A DNA stretch of 61,022 nucleotides. Origin: SAR202 cluster bacterium. Lineage in GTDB: Bacteria; Chloroflexota; Dehalococcoidia; Lucifugimonadales; Lucifugimonadaceae. Of this stretch, positions 25,541 through 34,211 are shown one piece after another (position 1 is the stretch's first letter; the number at the start of each line of letters is the position of its first letter). The stretch is taken from assembly GCA_008373165.1 (NCBI GenBank), contig RQOU01000068.1:1-61022 (forward strand), written 5' to 3'. Below the pieces are notes generated by a model that saw only the letters and a program-made list of their open reading frames with translations, was not told where the DNA came from and searched no databases. Position numbers and translations under genes: made by a program.

Positions 25541-25760
25541 TGTTTCTTTTTCTCAAATGTCTATTCGTAGTTAGCTTCGCATTTTTAACTTTGCATATCA
25601 CTGATGTATCTTGAATGAAGTCATCTCATCCAAAAATCTTAAAAAGCCTTCAAAGATTTGGGCAACTTCCTGTCTGCCTTTTAGAACCCTTCCACTCCCA
25701 AAAGATATTGCGAAAACAGCAAATCATTAACAGGCGTGAATCACAGATCTTATTGTCCAC

Positions 25761-26603
25761 TCAACTGAAAATTGCGCCACCGTTCACATTGATCGCCTGT
25801 CCAGTTATTTCAGACGAATCGTCTGAAGCCAAAAACGCCACAGTTTTCCCGATATCCTCTGGGGTCTGAGGACGTCCGAGCGGCATAGTCGCTTTGATCT
25901 GTTCAATGAAAATCTCGTGAGGAGTCATATCAGCAAATGCAGGATCCAATTCTTTATGGTTAATTGCAATGGCCTCCCACATCGGAGTCCAGAGTCTGCC
26001 CGGACACACTGCGTTGACGTTGATGTTATATGCCCCAAGCTCCATCGCAAGAAAATGGGTGTATTGGATAGCTGCAGCTTTCGACACCGCATAAGGTTGT
26101 TGAGCACTGCCACGCGCCCTGTCCGCTACGCCGCGAGGTTTCCGACCTCCATGTGAGGCTATGATCACTATCTTTCCTTGTTCACGGGTCATCATCTGCT
26201 GTTTAACAGAATCCACGGTATTTGCGACCCCATGAACATTAACAGCAAAAGTCATATCCCAATCTTGCTTTGTGAAATCTTTACGCGTGGCGAAACCTTT
26301 TCCTCCAATTACACCGGCATTTGGTACGCAAATATCTATATCGCCCAGTTCCGCTATCGCACGGCTTGTAAATGGTTGAAGCGAATCAGGTTCAGTCACA
26401 TCGACCGCACCTGCGATCGCCCGACCACCTGCAGTGTTTATGTGATCAGCTGTTTCTTGAGCAGCAGATCCATCAACATCGCAAACTGCAACTAAAGCAC
26501 CACGGCTAGCAAGTACCGAAGCGATTCCTGCGCCGATACCTCGACCTGCACCTGTAATGAATGCAACCTTACCTTGAAGTTGCGTCGCCATAGAGCTGCT
26601 CAT
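25761..26603 (-). CDS. Short-chain dehydrogenase/reductase (SDR)
   Basis: A 280-residue classical SDR. It has the Rossmann motif TGAGRGIGAG (about residues 17-26), the adenine-site CDVD (40-43), PNAGVIG (about 94-100), the catalytic serine in IIASHGGRKP, YAVSKAA holding the YxxxK pair, and the C-terminal ITGQAINVNGG. The aspartates after the second strand suggest NAD(H) preference. An insert between the catalytic Ser and Tyr (RGVADRARGSAQQP) is longer than average, as in mycofactocin-associated or carveol-type SDRs, though no mycofactocin gene is present. It diverges from glycyl-tRNA synthetase. The substrate is unknown. Confidence 0.9.
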   Translation of the reverse strand: MSSSMATQLQGKVAFITGAGRGIGAGIASVLASRGALVAVCDVDGSAAQETADHINTAGGRAIAGAVDVTEPDSLQPFTSRAIAELGDIDICVPNAGVIGGKGFATRKDFTKQDWDMTFAVNVHGVANTVDSVKQQMMTREQGKIVIIASHGGRKPRGVADRARGSAQQPYAVSKAAAIQYTHFLAMELGAYNINVNAVCPGRLWTPMWEAIAINHKELDPAFADMTPHEIFIEQIKATMPLGRPQTPEDIGKTVAFLASDDSSEITGQAINVNGGAIFS

Positions 26604-26797
26604 AAAACCTCATCTCCTTCGATAGCGTAAAAATCTTATCTTTGCAAAGCGACAGTAACCTTGACTGGCGAATCATAGCCCAGTACGGGCGGCACCGCTG
26701 GTAATCCAGTCGTGCGGCTGTAAACTTTAGAGATAGCGCACACCCCCCCCGTGGACGTGTTTTTTGATCTAAGCCTATTTAACCCACTATGGGCTTC

Positions 26798-26802
26798 AGG
26801 AG
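26798..26802 (+). promoter_or_regulatory. Shine-Dalgarno AGGAG deciding the glyS start
   Basis: AGGAG lies eight bases before the in-frame TTG at 26811. The alternative GTG at 26751 follows a run of eight C and has no ribosome binding site, so the TTG is the better start. Confidence 0.65.
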
Positions 26803-26810
26803 CAACTGAT

Positions 26811-28151
26811 TTGGCTAAACGCACTCTTACTGGCACTAGTTTAGACACACTAGTCTCACTCGCAAAACGACGCGGATTCGTATTCCCAAGTTCTGAGATT
26901 TACGGCGGACTATCAAGCGTGTGGGACTACGGTCCTGTTGGGGTCGAACTCAAGCGCAATGTAAAAGATGCTTGGTGGAAATCGATGGTCAGAGAACGCG
27001 ACGATGTCGTCGGTATGGACGCATCCATCCTAATGCACCCGGACATTTGGGTAGCTTCAGGCCACGTGGACAGTTTCTCTGACCCCCTGGTAGAGTGCGA
27101 ATCATGCCATAAGAGATTCCGTCAAGACCAGCTTGCAGATAATGTTTGCCCGGAGTGTGGTGGAGAATTCGGTGAACCGCGCCAATTCAACTTGATGTTC
27201 AAAACTTTCATCGGACCGGTCGAGGACGATACTTCAACGGTCTATCTACGTCCAGAAACCGCTCAGGCGATATTCGTAAACTTCGAAAACGTTCAGACAA
27301 CATCCCGAAAAAAAATACCCTTCGGAATCGCACAAATTGGCAAGTCTTTCCGTAACGAAATTACACCCGGAAATTTCACATTTCGCACACGAGAATTCGA
27401 ACAAATGGAATTAGAATTCTTCTGTGAGCCCGGAACAGACGAAGAATGGTATGAGTATTGGATGAATTTTTCAATCGACTGGTTCAAGGGCCATGGCATT
27501 CGAAATGAAAAATTGGCTTTACGCAAGCATGAAAAAGATGAATTGCCACATTATTCCAAAGCCTCTTCTGATGTCGAGTATGAATTCCCCTGGGGCTGGG
27601 GAGAACTCGAGACAATTTCCAACCGAACCGACTTTGATCTGAAGGCCCATACCACTAAAAGCGGTAAAGACATTTCCTACTTCGATGATCAGCAGAAGAA
27701 GCGCTTCGTGCCGTACATCGTAGAACCTTCAATGGGTGCCGACAGATCGGCTCTTGCATTCCTCGCAGACGCCTATGATGAAGAAGGAGAAGGAAAAGAA
27801 AAGCGCTCTGTTCTACGATTCCATCCAGACATAGCCCCATTCCAACTAGCGGTGCTACCACTATCTAGAAACGAGAAACTGGTTCCTACTGCCAGACGCG
27901 TTTATGACATATTACGTCCTCACTTCAACACTCAATATGACGATTCTCAGAGCATCGGTCGCCGATACCGCCGACAGGACGAAATTGGCACACCCCTATG
28001 CGTAACAGTCGACTTTGACACAGTCGAAGATGACGATGCCGTGACTATTCGCAATAGAGACAGCATGGAACAGATTCGAGTTGGTATTGACAACCTCGAA
28101 ACTGCTATACGGGAGCAATTAAACACAATGAGAAAAGACTGCCAAGGTTAG
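26811..28151 (+). CDS. glyS: Glycyl-tRNA synthetase, dimeric (class IIc type)
   Basis: This enzyme charges tRNA-Gly with glycine. The 446-residue protein is the alpha2 form, not the alpha2beta2 form. The N terminus is SLAKRRGFVFPSSEIYGGLS (20 residues). A zinc-knuckle-like insertion has CESCHKRF and CPECGGEF. Class II motif 2 is near KSFRNEITPGNFTFRTREFEQ (quoted part FRNEITPGNFTFR), motif 3 is near PSMGADRSAL, and a C-terminal anticodon-binding domain starts at PFQLAVLPL. An in-frame extension to GTG 26751 exists but lacks a ribosome binding site and family resemblance. The gene diverges from the SDR. It should be essential. Confidence 0.96.
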   Translation: MAKRTLTGTSLDTLVSLAKRRGFVFPSSEIYGGLSSVWDYGPVGVELKRNVKDAWWKSMVRERDDVVGMDASILMHPDIWVASGHVDSFSDPLVECESCHKRFRQDQLADNVCPECGGEFGEPRQFNLMFKTFIGPVEDDTSTVYLRPETAQAIFVNFENVQTTSRKKIPFGIAQIGKSFRNEITPGNFTFRTREFEQMELEFFCEPGTDEEWYEYWMNFSIDWFKGHGIRNEKLALRKHEKDELPHYSKASSDVEYEFPWGWGELETISNRTDFDLKAHTTKSGKDISYFDDQQKKRFVPYIVEPSMGADRSALAFLADAYDEEGEGKEKRSVLRFHPDIAPFQLAVLPLSRNEKLVPTARRVYDILRPHFNTQYDDSQSIGRRYRRQDEIGTPLCVTVDFDTVEDDDAVTIRNRDSMEQIRVGIDNLETAIREQLNTMRKDCQG

Positions 28152-28210
28152 ACGAAACAAAAATCTAAACTCCCAGTATCTCTGCTAAAAAGATGTCCAA
28201 GTATGAGCGC

Positions 28211-28224
28211 CACTACGCGTAGTG
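28211..28224. promoter_or_regulatory. Perfect 14-base palindrome CACTACGCGTAGTG
   Basis: A fully symmetric inverted repeat lies 16 bases before the start of the TlpA-like gene and 59 bases after glyS. Its placement next to a gene start suggests an operator for a dimeric regulator. It is too compact for a terminator and has no T tract. No cognate regulator is nearby. Confidence 0.38.
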
Positions 28225-28240
28225 TTAATGATCACACGGA

Positions 28241-28780
28241 ATGATCCTGCCGATGAACCGAATTATCGATATCCCAATCAACCAGAAAATTCACAAAATA
28301 TCTTGGATATTCCTGATTTCATGGTTGGGCATGCTTATCACCATTAACTGTGCAAATAGTGAAGAGCAGATCGCGAAGCCTATATCCGGCGAAACATTTT
28401 TCCATGGAAATTTCGATCTCGATATGCACGTTGGAAAACCAGTATTAATAAATTTCTGGTTCCCATCTTGCCCTCCCTGCAGAGCTGAAATGCCTGATCT
28501 CCAAATTGCCTTTGAAAAATATGGTGAAGATGTTGCGTTTATCGGTATCCAACAGATGGGTTCCGACTCAGAAAAAATGGGCATCGAATTTATCAGAGAA
28601 CTCGGGCTCACATACCCCGTAATGGCCGATTTCGGTTCAAAAGTACAAGCTAATTACGAAATATTATCCTTCCCGACTACGGTGTTTTTGCGAAAGGACC
28701 ACAGCATATCCCGCGTTTGGACAGGGATTATCGACGAGCAACAGTTGAATCAGGAATTAGATGCAATACTTGGAATCTAA
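28241..28780 (+). CDS. TlpA/ResA-like thiol-disulfide oxidoreductase
   Basis: A 179-residue exported thioredoxin-fold protein. An N-terminal hydrophobic segment (ISWIFLISWLGMLITIN, about residues 24-40) works as signal anchor or signal peptide; a cysteine follows it but the lipobox is poor. The active site is FWFPSCPPCRAEMPDL, with CPPC near residues 76-79. The cis-proline motif is in LSFPTTVFL. Relatives reduce disulfides in cytochrome c maturation or protect exported proteins; no ccm or res genes are adjacent. The ATG at 28241 is kept, with another ATG four codons later. A CopD-like membrane protein gene follows after 41 bases. Confidence 0.88.
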   Translation: MILPMNRIIDIPINQKIHKISWIFLISWLGMLITINCANSEEQIAKPISGETFFHGNFDLDMHVGKPVLINFWFPSCPPCRAEMPDLQIAFEKYGEDVAFIGIQQMGSDSEKMGIEFIRELGLTYPVMADFGSKVQANYEILSFPTTVFLRKDHSISRVWTGIIDEQQLNQELDAILGI

Positions 28781-28821
28781 AAACATCATCATTCACCGAA
28801 AACTATGGGCATAATCAGCAG

Positions 28822-29313
28822 ATGTTTGAACAAATAACTCTTGGAGATTGGATCTCGCTGATCGTGCGGTGGGTCCACGCAATTAGCTCGGTCGCGTGGA
28901 TTGGCGGTAGCGCCTTCTTCGCCTTCGTGATAAGGCCGGTTGAAAAAACTCATCCTGACGCCATTCGTCCCATCCTGCAACCATTAAGTTCGGTTTATAG
29001 AGAACTCGTAGACATTTCTGTAATTGCAATCATCATCACAGGTCTCATCCTCATGTTCGACCGTTTAACGGGTAACGACGCTTCGCCAGCTTGGTTCATT
29101 GTTCTTGGGCTGAAATTGGCTCTGGCAGTTTGGATGTTCTACCTAGTATGGCGCTTCCGGCAATCAGACTTCAACCCAACAACTCAACCAACAGGACTCG
29201 GTGGCAAACTCTCGTGGCTAATCGGGTATAACGCTATGGTGTTCTTGGGTGTGATAATTTTCCTTTTGGCTTCTGTGCTACGAACATTATTCGAAAACTC
29301 GATTTCAACTTAA
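28822..29313 (+). CDS. CopD-like small integral membrane protein
   Basis: A protein of about 163 residues with four predicted membrane helices. Helix 1 contains RWVHAISSVAWIGGSAFFAFV, partly quoted as HAISSVAWIGGSAFFA, including the His-containing helix shared with CopD/YcnJ domains and related putative membrane proteins. Later helices are VIAIIITGLILMF, WFIVLGLKLALAVWMFYLVW and AMVFLGVIIFLLASVL. A longer frame from 28717 would overlap the TlpA-like gene; the ATG at 28822 removes the overlap and starts right before the first helix. Copper transport, cytochrome assembly or an electron-transfer role is possible. The TlpA neighbour supports a redox or metal theme. Confidence 0.68.
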   Translation: MFEQITLGDWISLIVRWVHAISSVAWIGGSAFFAFVIRPVEKTHPDAIRPILQPLSSVYRELVDISVIAIIITGLILMFDRLTGNDASPAWFIVLGLKLALAVWMFYLVWRFRQSDFNPTTQPTGLGGKLSWLIGYNAMVFLGVIIFLLASVLRTLFENSIST

Positions 29314-29362
29314 CAGAAGCTGGCAGCCTTAACAATACTGGCGCCTCTTGTCTAACTATCCG

Positions 29363-29854
29363 CTACAAAATACCTCTAATTCCTGAGCGATCAGACTCAT
29401 TGGCCAAGTCAGATATAGTTCGACCTAGAATCGGATGCACCACCTCCGCAGCTATCTCCGCAAGCGGAACAAGCACAAACGCTCTTTCGTGTAAACGCGG
29501 ATGCGGAACTGTCACGCCAGTCGCCTCGAGCACAGTATCCCCATGCAGCAATAGGTCTAAATCCAAGGTACGGGAGGCGTTTTTCTTTTCTCTAACACGA
29601 CCAAGCGATGATTCGATAGCTAGTAATTCAATCACGACTTGAAGAGCATCAAGAGTGGTTTGCACTGCAGCAACCTGATTGAGATATCGAGGCTGGTAAT
29701 CATCGACCATCCACGGCTTTGTTTGATATACCGAACTAACGGCGCTGATAATTCCAACCTTCCCGAGCCGATCAATCGCTCCCTGGAGATTCCGAGACCT
29801 ATCACCAAGGTTACTTCCTAGCCCAACGTAAGCAGTGATCAGTCCACTAGGCAC
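29363..29854 (-). CDS. folK: 2-amino-4-hydroxy-6-hydroxymethyldihydropteridine diphosphokinase (HPPK)
   Basis: This folate-pathway enzyme transfers pyrophosphate from ATP to 6-hydroxymethyl-7,8-dihydropterin. Motifs are AYVGLGSNLGDR at the N terminus, SVYQTKPWMV, RTLDLDLLLHGD (metal-binding Asp pair) and VPHPRLHERAFVLVPL. The GTG at 29854 gives MPSGLITAYVGLGSN, the usual distance to the first strand. A longer GTG form from 29893 overlaps the end of folP further. The gene overlaps folP by a few bases, which suggests translational coupling, and supplies the substrate of DHPS. Together they make dihydropteroate; folE and folB are not in this window. Confidence 0.93.
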   Translation of the reverse strand: MPSGLITAYVGLGSNLGDRSRNLQGAIDRLGKVGIISAVSSVYQTKPWMVDDYQPRYLNQVAAVQTTLDALQVVIELLAIESSLGRVREKKNASRTLDLDLLLHGDTVLEATGVTVPHPRLHERAFVLVPLAEIAAEVVHPILGRTISDLANESDRSGIRGIL

Positions 29855-30746
29855 GGGAGGCACCGCTTTTAAAATGCCTGGCCAATGTGTCACTCATCTT
29901 CACAACTTTTACCATTTCTAAGACATCGTGAACACGCACAATATCAACTCCGGCTGTAACAGCCCAGGCAACTGTTGCGGCTGTTCCGAAACGTCGGTCC
30001 TCTACGGTTTCATCGGTCACGGATCCAATGAAAGATTTTCTAGACGTCCCAATCAATACTGGTAGTTCAAACTCGGCACGAAACCGATGAATATCCCTGA
30101 GTAAAGCAATAGACTGGCCAGCGTTCTTAGCAAATCCAATGCCCGGATCGATGATGATTTTCGATTGACTAACGGTAGCCTTTTTTAGATCGTTAACCGC
30201 TCCACGAAGATCGTCAATAACGTCATTTACGACATCGTCTTGATGCCCATTCTTACGGATATGACTGAGAATGATTGGCACGCCCATATCTGAAATAACT
30301 CTTATCATCTGTGGGTCTTCCATCATAGATACGTCGTTAATGAGGGCTGCTCCAGCCCTTACAGCGACCCGAGCCACGCTTGCTTTACGGGTATCGATCG
30401 ATATCGGAATATCCAAACGAGTAATCAGTCCATCAATAACTGGAATAACACGAGATATCTCATCATCATCAGAAACCGGTAGCGCATCTGGGTAAATACT
30501 TACTGGTCGGGTTGACTCACCGCCGATATCGATTATGTCGGCTCCTTCGTCCTCCATGCGCAGCGCTTGGTCTATCGCAGACTGAACATCCCCAATTACC
30601 GACAAAACTCCATCACCTGAAAAAGAATCAGGGGTGACGTTAACAACCCCCATGACATAAGTACGTTCACCCCAAATGAACTCATGAGCGCCTATATTGG
30701 AACTGGAAATAACAGTTGGTTTACTCAAAGCCGATGGATCGGACAC
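29847..30746 (-). CDS. folP: Dihydropteroate synthase
   Basis: Dihydropteroate synthase condenses hydroxymethyldihydropterin pyrophosphate with p-aminobenzoate, the step blocked by sulfonamides. The 299-residue TIM barrel has MGVVNVTPDSFSGDG near residues 32-46, GADIIDIGGESTRP near 70-83, ISIDTRKASVAR, IIDPGIGFAKN and the C-terminal DIVRVHDV. An extra segment of about 25 residues precedes the usual start (MSDPSALSKPTVISS), with HEFIWGERTY leading into the first strand. It is the promoter-proximal gene of a folP-folK pair. Assignment is secure. Confidence 0.95.
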   Translation of the reverse strand: MSDPSALSKPTVISSSNIGAHEFIWGERTYVMGVVNVTPDSFSGDGVLSVIGDVQSAIDQALRMEDEGADIIDIGGESTRPVSIYPDALPVSDDDEISRVIPVIDGLITRLDIPISIDTRKASVARVAVRAGAALINDVSMMEDPQMIRVISDMGVPIILSHIRKNGHQDDVVNDVIDDLRGAVNDLKKATVSQSKIIIDPGIGFAKNAGQSIALLRDIHRFRAEFELPVLIGTSRKSFIGSVTDETVEDRRFGTAATVAWAVTAGVDIVRVHDVLEMVKVVKMSDTLARHFKSGASRA

Positions 30747-30850
30747 TAACTTGACATCCTAAGCAGACATACCTGTATCGTAATTCCTGCAACCTGAGTT
30801 TAACACCCTTCGATCCCAAAAAATCAATAAACAGCCAGTTGCCGCTCTAC

Positions 30851-30881
30851 TTGACCTAAGTTAAAATTCACAAGGTTATAT
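30851..30881 (+). promoter_or_regulatory. Possible promoter upstream of the carboxyltransferase gene
   Basis: TTGACC (30851-30856) and TTATAT (30876-30881) are separated by 19 bases, slightly longer than the best spacing, about 130 bases before the start codon. The remaining 130-base leader shows only a weak AGAGA/TCTCT hairpin. This is a moderate-quality match. Confidence 0.33.
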
Positions 30882-31008
30882 TCCATCAAAAATAATTACG
30901 TTGTACTTGAAGATAAACTCTTCCCAAGCAATTAGAGAACCTTGAAAAATCTCTTGTTGCCCATGCATCAAGATCACCAATCAAACCATATTTACTGCCA
31001 CCTCTGAC

Positions 31009-32559
31009 ATGACCCAAAACTCGAAATTAGAAAACCTCGACAAGCGAAGAGAATCTGCCCATTTAGGCGGTGGAGAGAAACGTGTCGACGCACAACATAA
31101 ACGCGGAAAGCTAACCGCCAGAGAGCGTTTGCTGAGATTTCTAGACGACGGTAGTTTCAATGAACTCGATACTTTCGTTACTCATCGCTCAACCGATCTA
31201 GGGCTCGATAAACAACGATTCGAAGGCGACGCAGTTGTGACTGGATACGGTCTGGTCAACGGCCGCAAAGTGTTCGTTTACGCCCAAGACTTTACGGTGC
31301 TTGGTGGCTCGCTATCACATGTGGCGGCTGAAAAAATATCTAAAGTGATGGATCATGCAATGCGAAATGGTGCTCCAATAATCGGAATCAATGATTCTGG
31401 AGGAGCCCGTATCCAAGAAGGTATAGATTCTCTGGCCGGCTACGGTGAAATCTTCAAGCGCAACACCCTAGCCTCAGGAGTCATACCACAAATTACCATC
31501 ATCGCTGGCCCAGCAGCGGGTGGTGCTGTGTACTCACCTGCCCTGACCGATTTCATTTATATGGTGGAAGGGATCGGACAGATGTATATCACCGGTCCCG
31601 ATGTAGTAAAAGCAGTGACTGGCGAAGATGTATCCCACGAAGATCTCGGTGGAGCATTGGCTCACTCTTCTCGAAGCGGGGTAGCACATTTTACAGTCGA
31701 ATCCGAAGAAGCATGTTTCAGTCATGTCCGCAGTCTTCTATCGTACCTTCCGGCAAACAACGCAGAATCCGCACCGTCTATCGAACCCACAGATCCACCC
31801 GAGCGAGTTGATTCATCGCTCAGAAGTGTTGTGCCTGACGAAGCTAATCAACCATACGACGTTATGGACGTCATCACGAAGGTGGTCGATAACGGCGAAT
31901 TCCTGGCTGTGCACCATAATTTCGCTCCCAACATAGTAGTTGGCCTCGCCCGACTCGATGGCCAGAGTATTGGAGTCGTGGCCAATCAAGCAAATCAGAT
32001 GGCAGGGATGCTCGATATTGATGCTGCTGACAAAGCTGCTCGGTTTGTTAGGTTCTGTGATGCTTTCAATATCCCTCTTGTGACATTCGTAGATGTCCCC
32101 GGGTTCATGCCGGGAACACATCAGGAATACGGCGGGCTAATTCGACACGGAGCCAAACTGCTATACGCTTACGTCGAGGCAACCGTTCCAAAAATTGCTG
32201 TCGTGTTACGCAAGGCATACGGCGGTGCATACATCGTCATGAGTTCAAAGGAACTTCGTTCAGATGTCAATCTAGCTTGGCCCGGTGCCGAAATCGCAGT
32301 AATGGGACCAGAAGGTGCCATCAACGTCATTGGGCGCAAAGAGATTGCCAATGCTGAAGATACTGAAGCTAAACGCACGGAAATGGTGACGAACTATCGC
32401 AACCAATTTGCCAACCCATATATTGCAGCAAACCGTGGTTATATTGATGATGTAATAGATCCTGAAGAAACACGACCTGAACTTGTGAAAGCACTTCGAA
32501 TGCTCGATTCAAAGGTCGACAATCTCCCGCCTAAAAAACATGGAAACATCCCGCTCTGA
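31009..32559 (+). CDS. Acyl-CoA carboxylase carboxyltransferase (beta) subunit, propionyl-CoA carboxylase type
   Basis: A 516-residue biotin-dependent carboxyltransferase that moves CO2 from carboxybiotin to an acyl-CoA, typically propionyl- or methylmalonyl-type. The N-terminal crotonase-like half has GKLTARERLLRFLDDGSF, FVYAQDFTVLGGSLSHVAAEKI and INDSGGARIQEGIDSLAGY. The quoted GGARIQEG sits in the first oxyanion region. The C-terminal half has FVDVPGFMPGTHQEYGGLI and the acyl-CoA binding AYGGAYIVMSSK. No biotin carboxylase or BCCP subunit is next to it, so the alpha subunit must be elsewhere. It could alternatively be the alpha chain of methylmalonyl-CoA decarboxylase. The MazG-like gene begins just after its stop. 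Confidence 0.92.
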   Translation: MTQNSKLENLDKRRESAHLGGGEKRVDAQHKRGKLTARERLLRFLDDGSFNELDTFVTHRSTDLGLDKQRFEGDAVVTGYGLVNGRKVFVYAQDFTVLGGSLSHVAAEKISKVMDHAMRNGAPIIGINDSGGARIQEGIDSLAGYGEIFKRNTLASGVIPQITIIAGPAAGGAVYSPALTDFIYMVEGIGQMYITGPDVVKAVTGEDVSHEDLGGALAHSSRSGVAHFTVESEEACFSHVRSLLSYLPANNAESAPSIEPTDPPERVDSSLRSVVPDEANQPYDVMDVITKVVDNGEFLAVHHNFAPNIVVGLARLDGQSIGVVANQANQMAGMLDIDAADKAARFVRFCDAFNIPLVTFVDVPGFMPGTHQEYGGLIRHGAKLLYAYVEATVPKIAVVLRKAYGGAYIVMSSKELRSDVNLAWPGAEIAVMGPEGAINVIGRKEIANAEDTEAKRTEMVTNYRNQFANPYIAANRGYIDDVIDPEETRPELVKALRMLDSKVDNLPPKKHGNIPL

Positions 32560-32569
32560 TACTTCAATC

Positions 32570-33007
32570 ATGACAGATAACTCAGCAAGTAATGACGAGC
32601 GAAAATACGCACCCAACACGATCAGCCGACAAGAATTTGTCGACTCAATAGCCCGCATGGCAGGCGAAGTATGGGATTTTCACAACCGGTTTAAAGTTGG
32701 ATCAGGCCAATTTCACGGGCAAAGTGCGACTGAAATAGTAGCGAATCGGACCAGTATTCTGAATGAAGAATTCAATGAACTATCTCAGGCAATATCTGAA
32801 AAAGAAGGGGACGATGCAGTCGCCGACGAAACAGCCGATATCTTATTTGTAGCTATGGGTCATGCTGAAGCAATGGGCGTTCCAGGCATCGAGGGCATAG
32901 AGCGAGTAACCAACAAGTCGGCAACAAAGACTAACGCAACCCACGCGATAAGACCCGATACCGGCAAAGTATTACCCAAAACAGGCAAACCTCACAAATG
33001 GCAATAA
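32570..33007 (+). CDS. MazG/PRA-PH-like nucleotide pyrophosphohydrolase
   Basis: An all-alpha NTP pyrophosphohydrolase-fold protein of about 145 residues. The metal-binding pattern is visible as ILNEEFNELSQAI followed by DETADILFVAMG, which matches the ExxE...ExxD arrangement of the MazG/HisE/dUTPase-2 superfamily. The C-terminal tail (TGKVLPKTGKPHKWQ) is basic. The ATG at 32570 is preferred because an earlier ATG (32540) lies inside the end of the carboxyltransferase gene. It probably hydrolyses aberrant or modified nucleoside triphosphates. It ends 128 bases before mdh and appears co-transcribed with the carboxyltransferase. Confidence 0.8.
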   Translation: MTDNSASNDERKYAPNTISRQEFVDSIARMAGEVWDFHNRFKVGSGQFHGQSATEIVANRTSILNEEFNELSQAISEKEGDDAVADETADILFVAMGHAEAMGVPGIEGIERVTNKSATKTNATHAIRPDTGKVLPKTGKPHKWQ

Positions 33008-33135
33008 ATCATCACTACCAATAAATCACAACCGATGAACTAATTCGGTGTTGTGCAAATATTAACCTGACAATATTGGATCAAATAATTGCCCATCTGA
33101 AACGATAGGCTGAAGTAAAAAATAAGGAACAATAA

Positions 33136-34065
33136 ATGAAGTTCAAGGTGACAGTGGTCGGAGCTGGATTTGTCGGCGCAACCACCGCCCAACGCATATT
33201 TGAGAATGGTTACGCAGATATAGTCCTTGTCGATATCGTCGAAGGCAAACCTCAAGGTCTCGCTTTGGACATGCTGTGCTCTGGACCAGTGGTAGGGTCA
33301 GATGCGCAAATCACTGGTGCAAACAGCTACGAAGACACCGCTAACTCCGATTTAATCGTTGTGACCGCCGGAATCCCTCGTAAGCCAGGAATGAGTCGAG
33401 ATGACCTATTGTTAACCAACATGAAAATTGTCGGTTCTGTAACCGCTGAAGTAGCTAAGTACTCACCAAATGCTGTACTCATCGTAGTTTCAAATCCGCT
33501 CGACGCTATGGTTCAGCACGCCTACAACGTCAGTGGATTCCCGAAAGAACGAGTTATAGGCATGGCCGGGATTCTCGACACTGCGCGATTCCGAACATTC
33601 CTTTCCCAAGAGTTAAACGCATCAGTCACCAATGTAAGTGCATATGTTCTTGGCGGGCATGGCGACACTATGGTGCCCCTTATCGGTTCAACAACTGTAG
33701 GTGGGGTACCTGTGTCCAAATTAATCGAAGCGACGCGTCTTGAAGAGATCGTTCAGCGAACACGTGACGGCGGTGCAGAAATCGTCGCGTTACTCAAAAC
33801 AGGATCAGCCTACTATGCTCCTTCTGCAGCAGTCGCCCAAATGACCGAAGCAATTCTACTCGATCGCAAAGAAATATTGCCTTGTGCTGCATTCCTTGAA
33901 GGCGAATACGGCATCAACGGCCTGTACGCCGGTGTTCCTGTAAAACTCGGAGCCAAAGGTATAGAAGAGATCATCGAAGTTGAACTCACCAATGATGAGT
34001 CCGCGGCTCTTAACGCATCTGCTGAGTCAGTGCAAGAACTCGTCGACATCATGGCAAAGGCGTGA
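33136..34065 (+). CDS. mdh: Malate dehydrogenase (LDH-like tetrameric type)
   Basis: This TCA-cycle enzyme oxidises malate to oxaloacetate with NAD. The 309-residue protein starts with the NAD fold [17 protein letters not shown]. The residue after the second strand is aspartate (VDIVEGK), which indicates NAD preference. The substrate-specificity loop has [13 protein letters not shown] with an arginine where lactate dehydrogenase has glutamine, so malate is favoured. The catalytic histidine is in [10 protein letters not shown] and NPLDAM lies before the catalytic domain. AAGGA precedes the ATG. It lies apart from fumC and sdh. Confidence 0.95.
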   Translation: MKFKVTVVGAGFVGATTAQRIFENGYADIVLVDIVEGKPQGLALDMLCSGPVVGSDAQITGANSYEDTANSDLIVVTAGIPRKPGMSRDDLLLTNMKIVGSVTAEVAKYSPNAVLIVVSNPLDAMVQHAYNVSGFPKERVIGMAGILDTARFRTFLSQELNASVTNVSAYVLGGHGDTMVPLIGSTTVGGVPVSKLIEATRLEEIVQRTRDGGAEIVALLKTGSAYYAPSAAVAQMTEAILLDRKEILPCAAFLEGEYGINGLYAGVPVKLGAKGIEEIIEVELTNDESAALNASAESVQELVDIMAKA

Positions 34066-34211
34066 TCTGCTTAACCTAGAAATTGCGTACCACCAACTAA
34101 AAGCCTGTTTTGTTGCAAAAATCACTGAAGGTAGATGTATAAATTATCGTTCGCCTCGAGATTCAAAACTCAACAGATAGATGAAATCAAACTGATGTGG
34201 GAGTTCAACGA

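Noticed and set aside
26604-26810. A T-box riboswitch before glyS
   Set aside because: GGCGGCACCGC slightly recalls the T-box core, but the invariant UGG of the motif is not matched, the variable base would not pair with tRNA-Gly, and no specifier stem or terminator is visible.
28717-28821. N-terminal extension of the CopD-like protein into the TlpA-like gene
   Set aside because: It would overlap the previous gene and adds no recognisable sequence. The ATG at 28822 precedes the first membrane helix.
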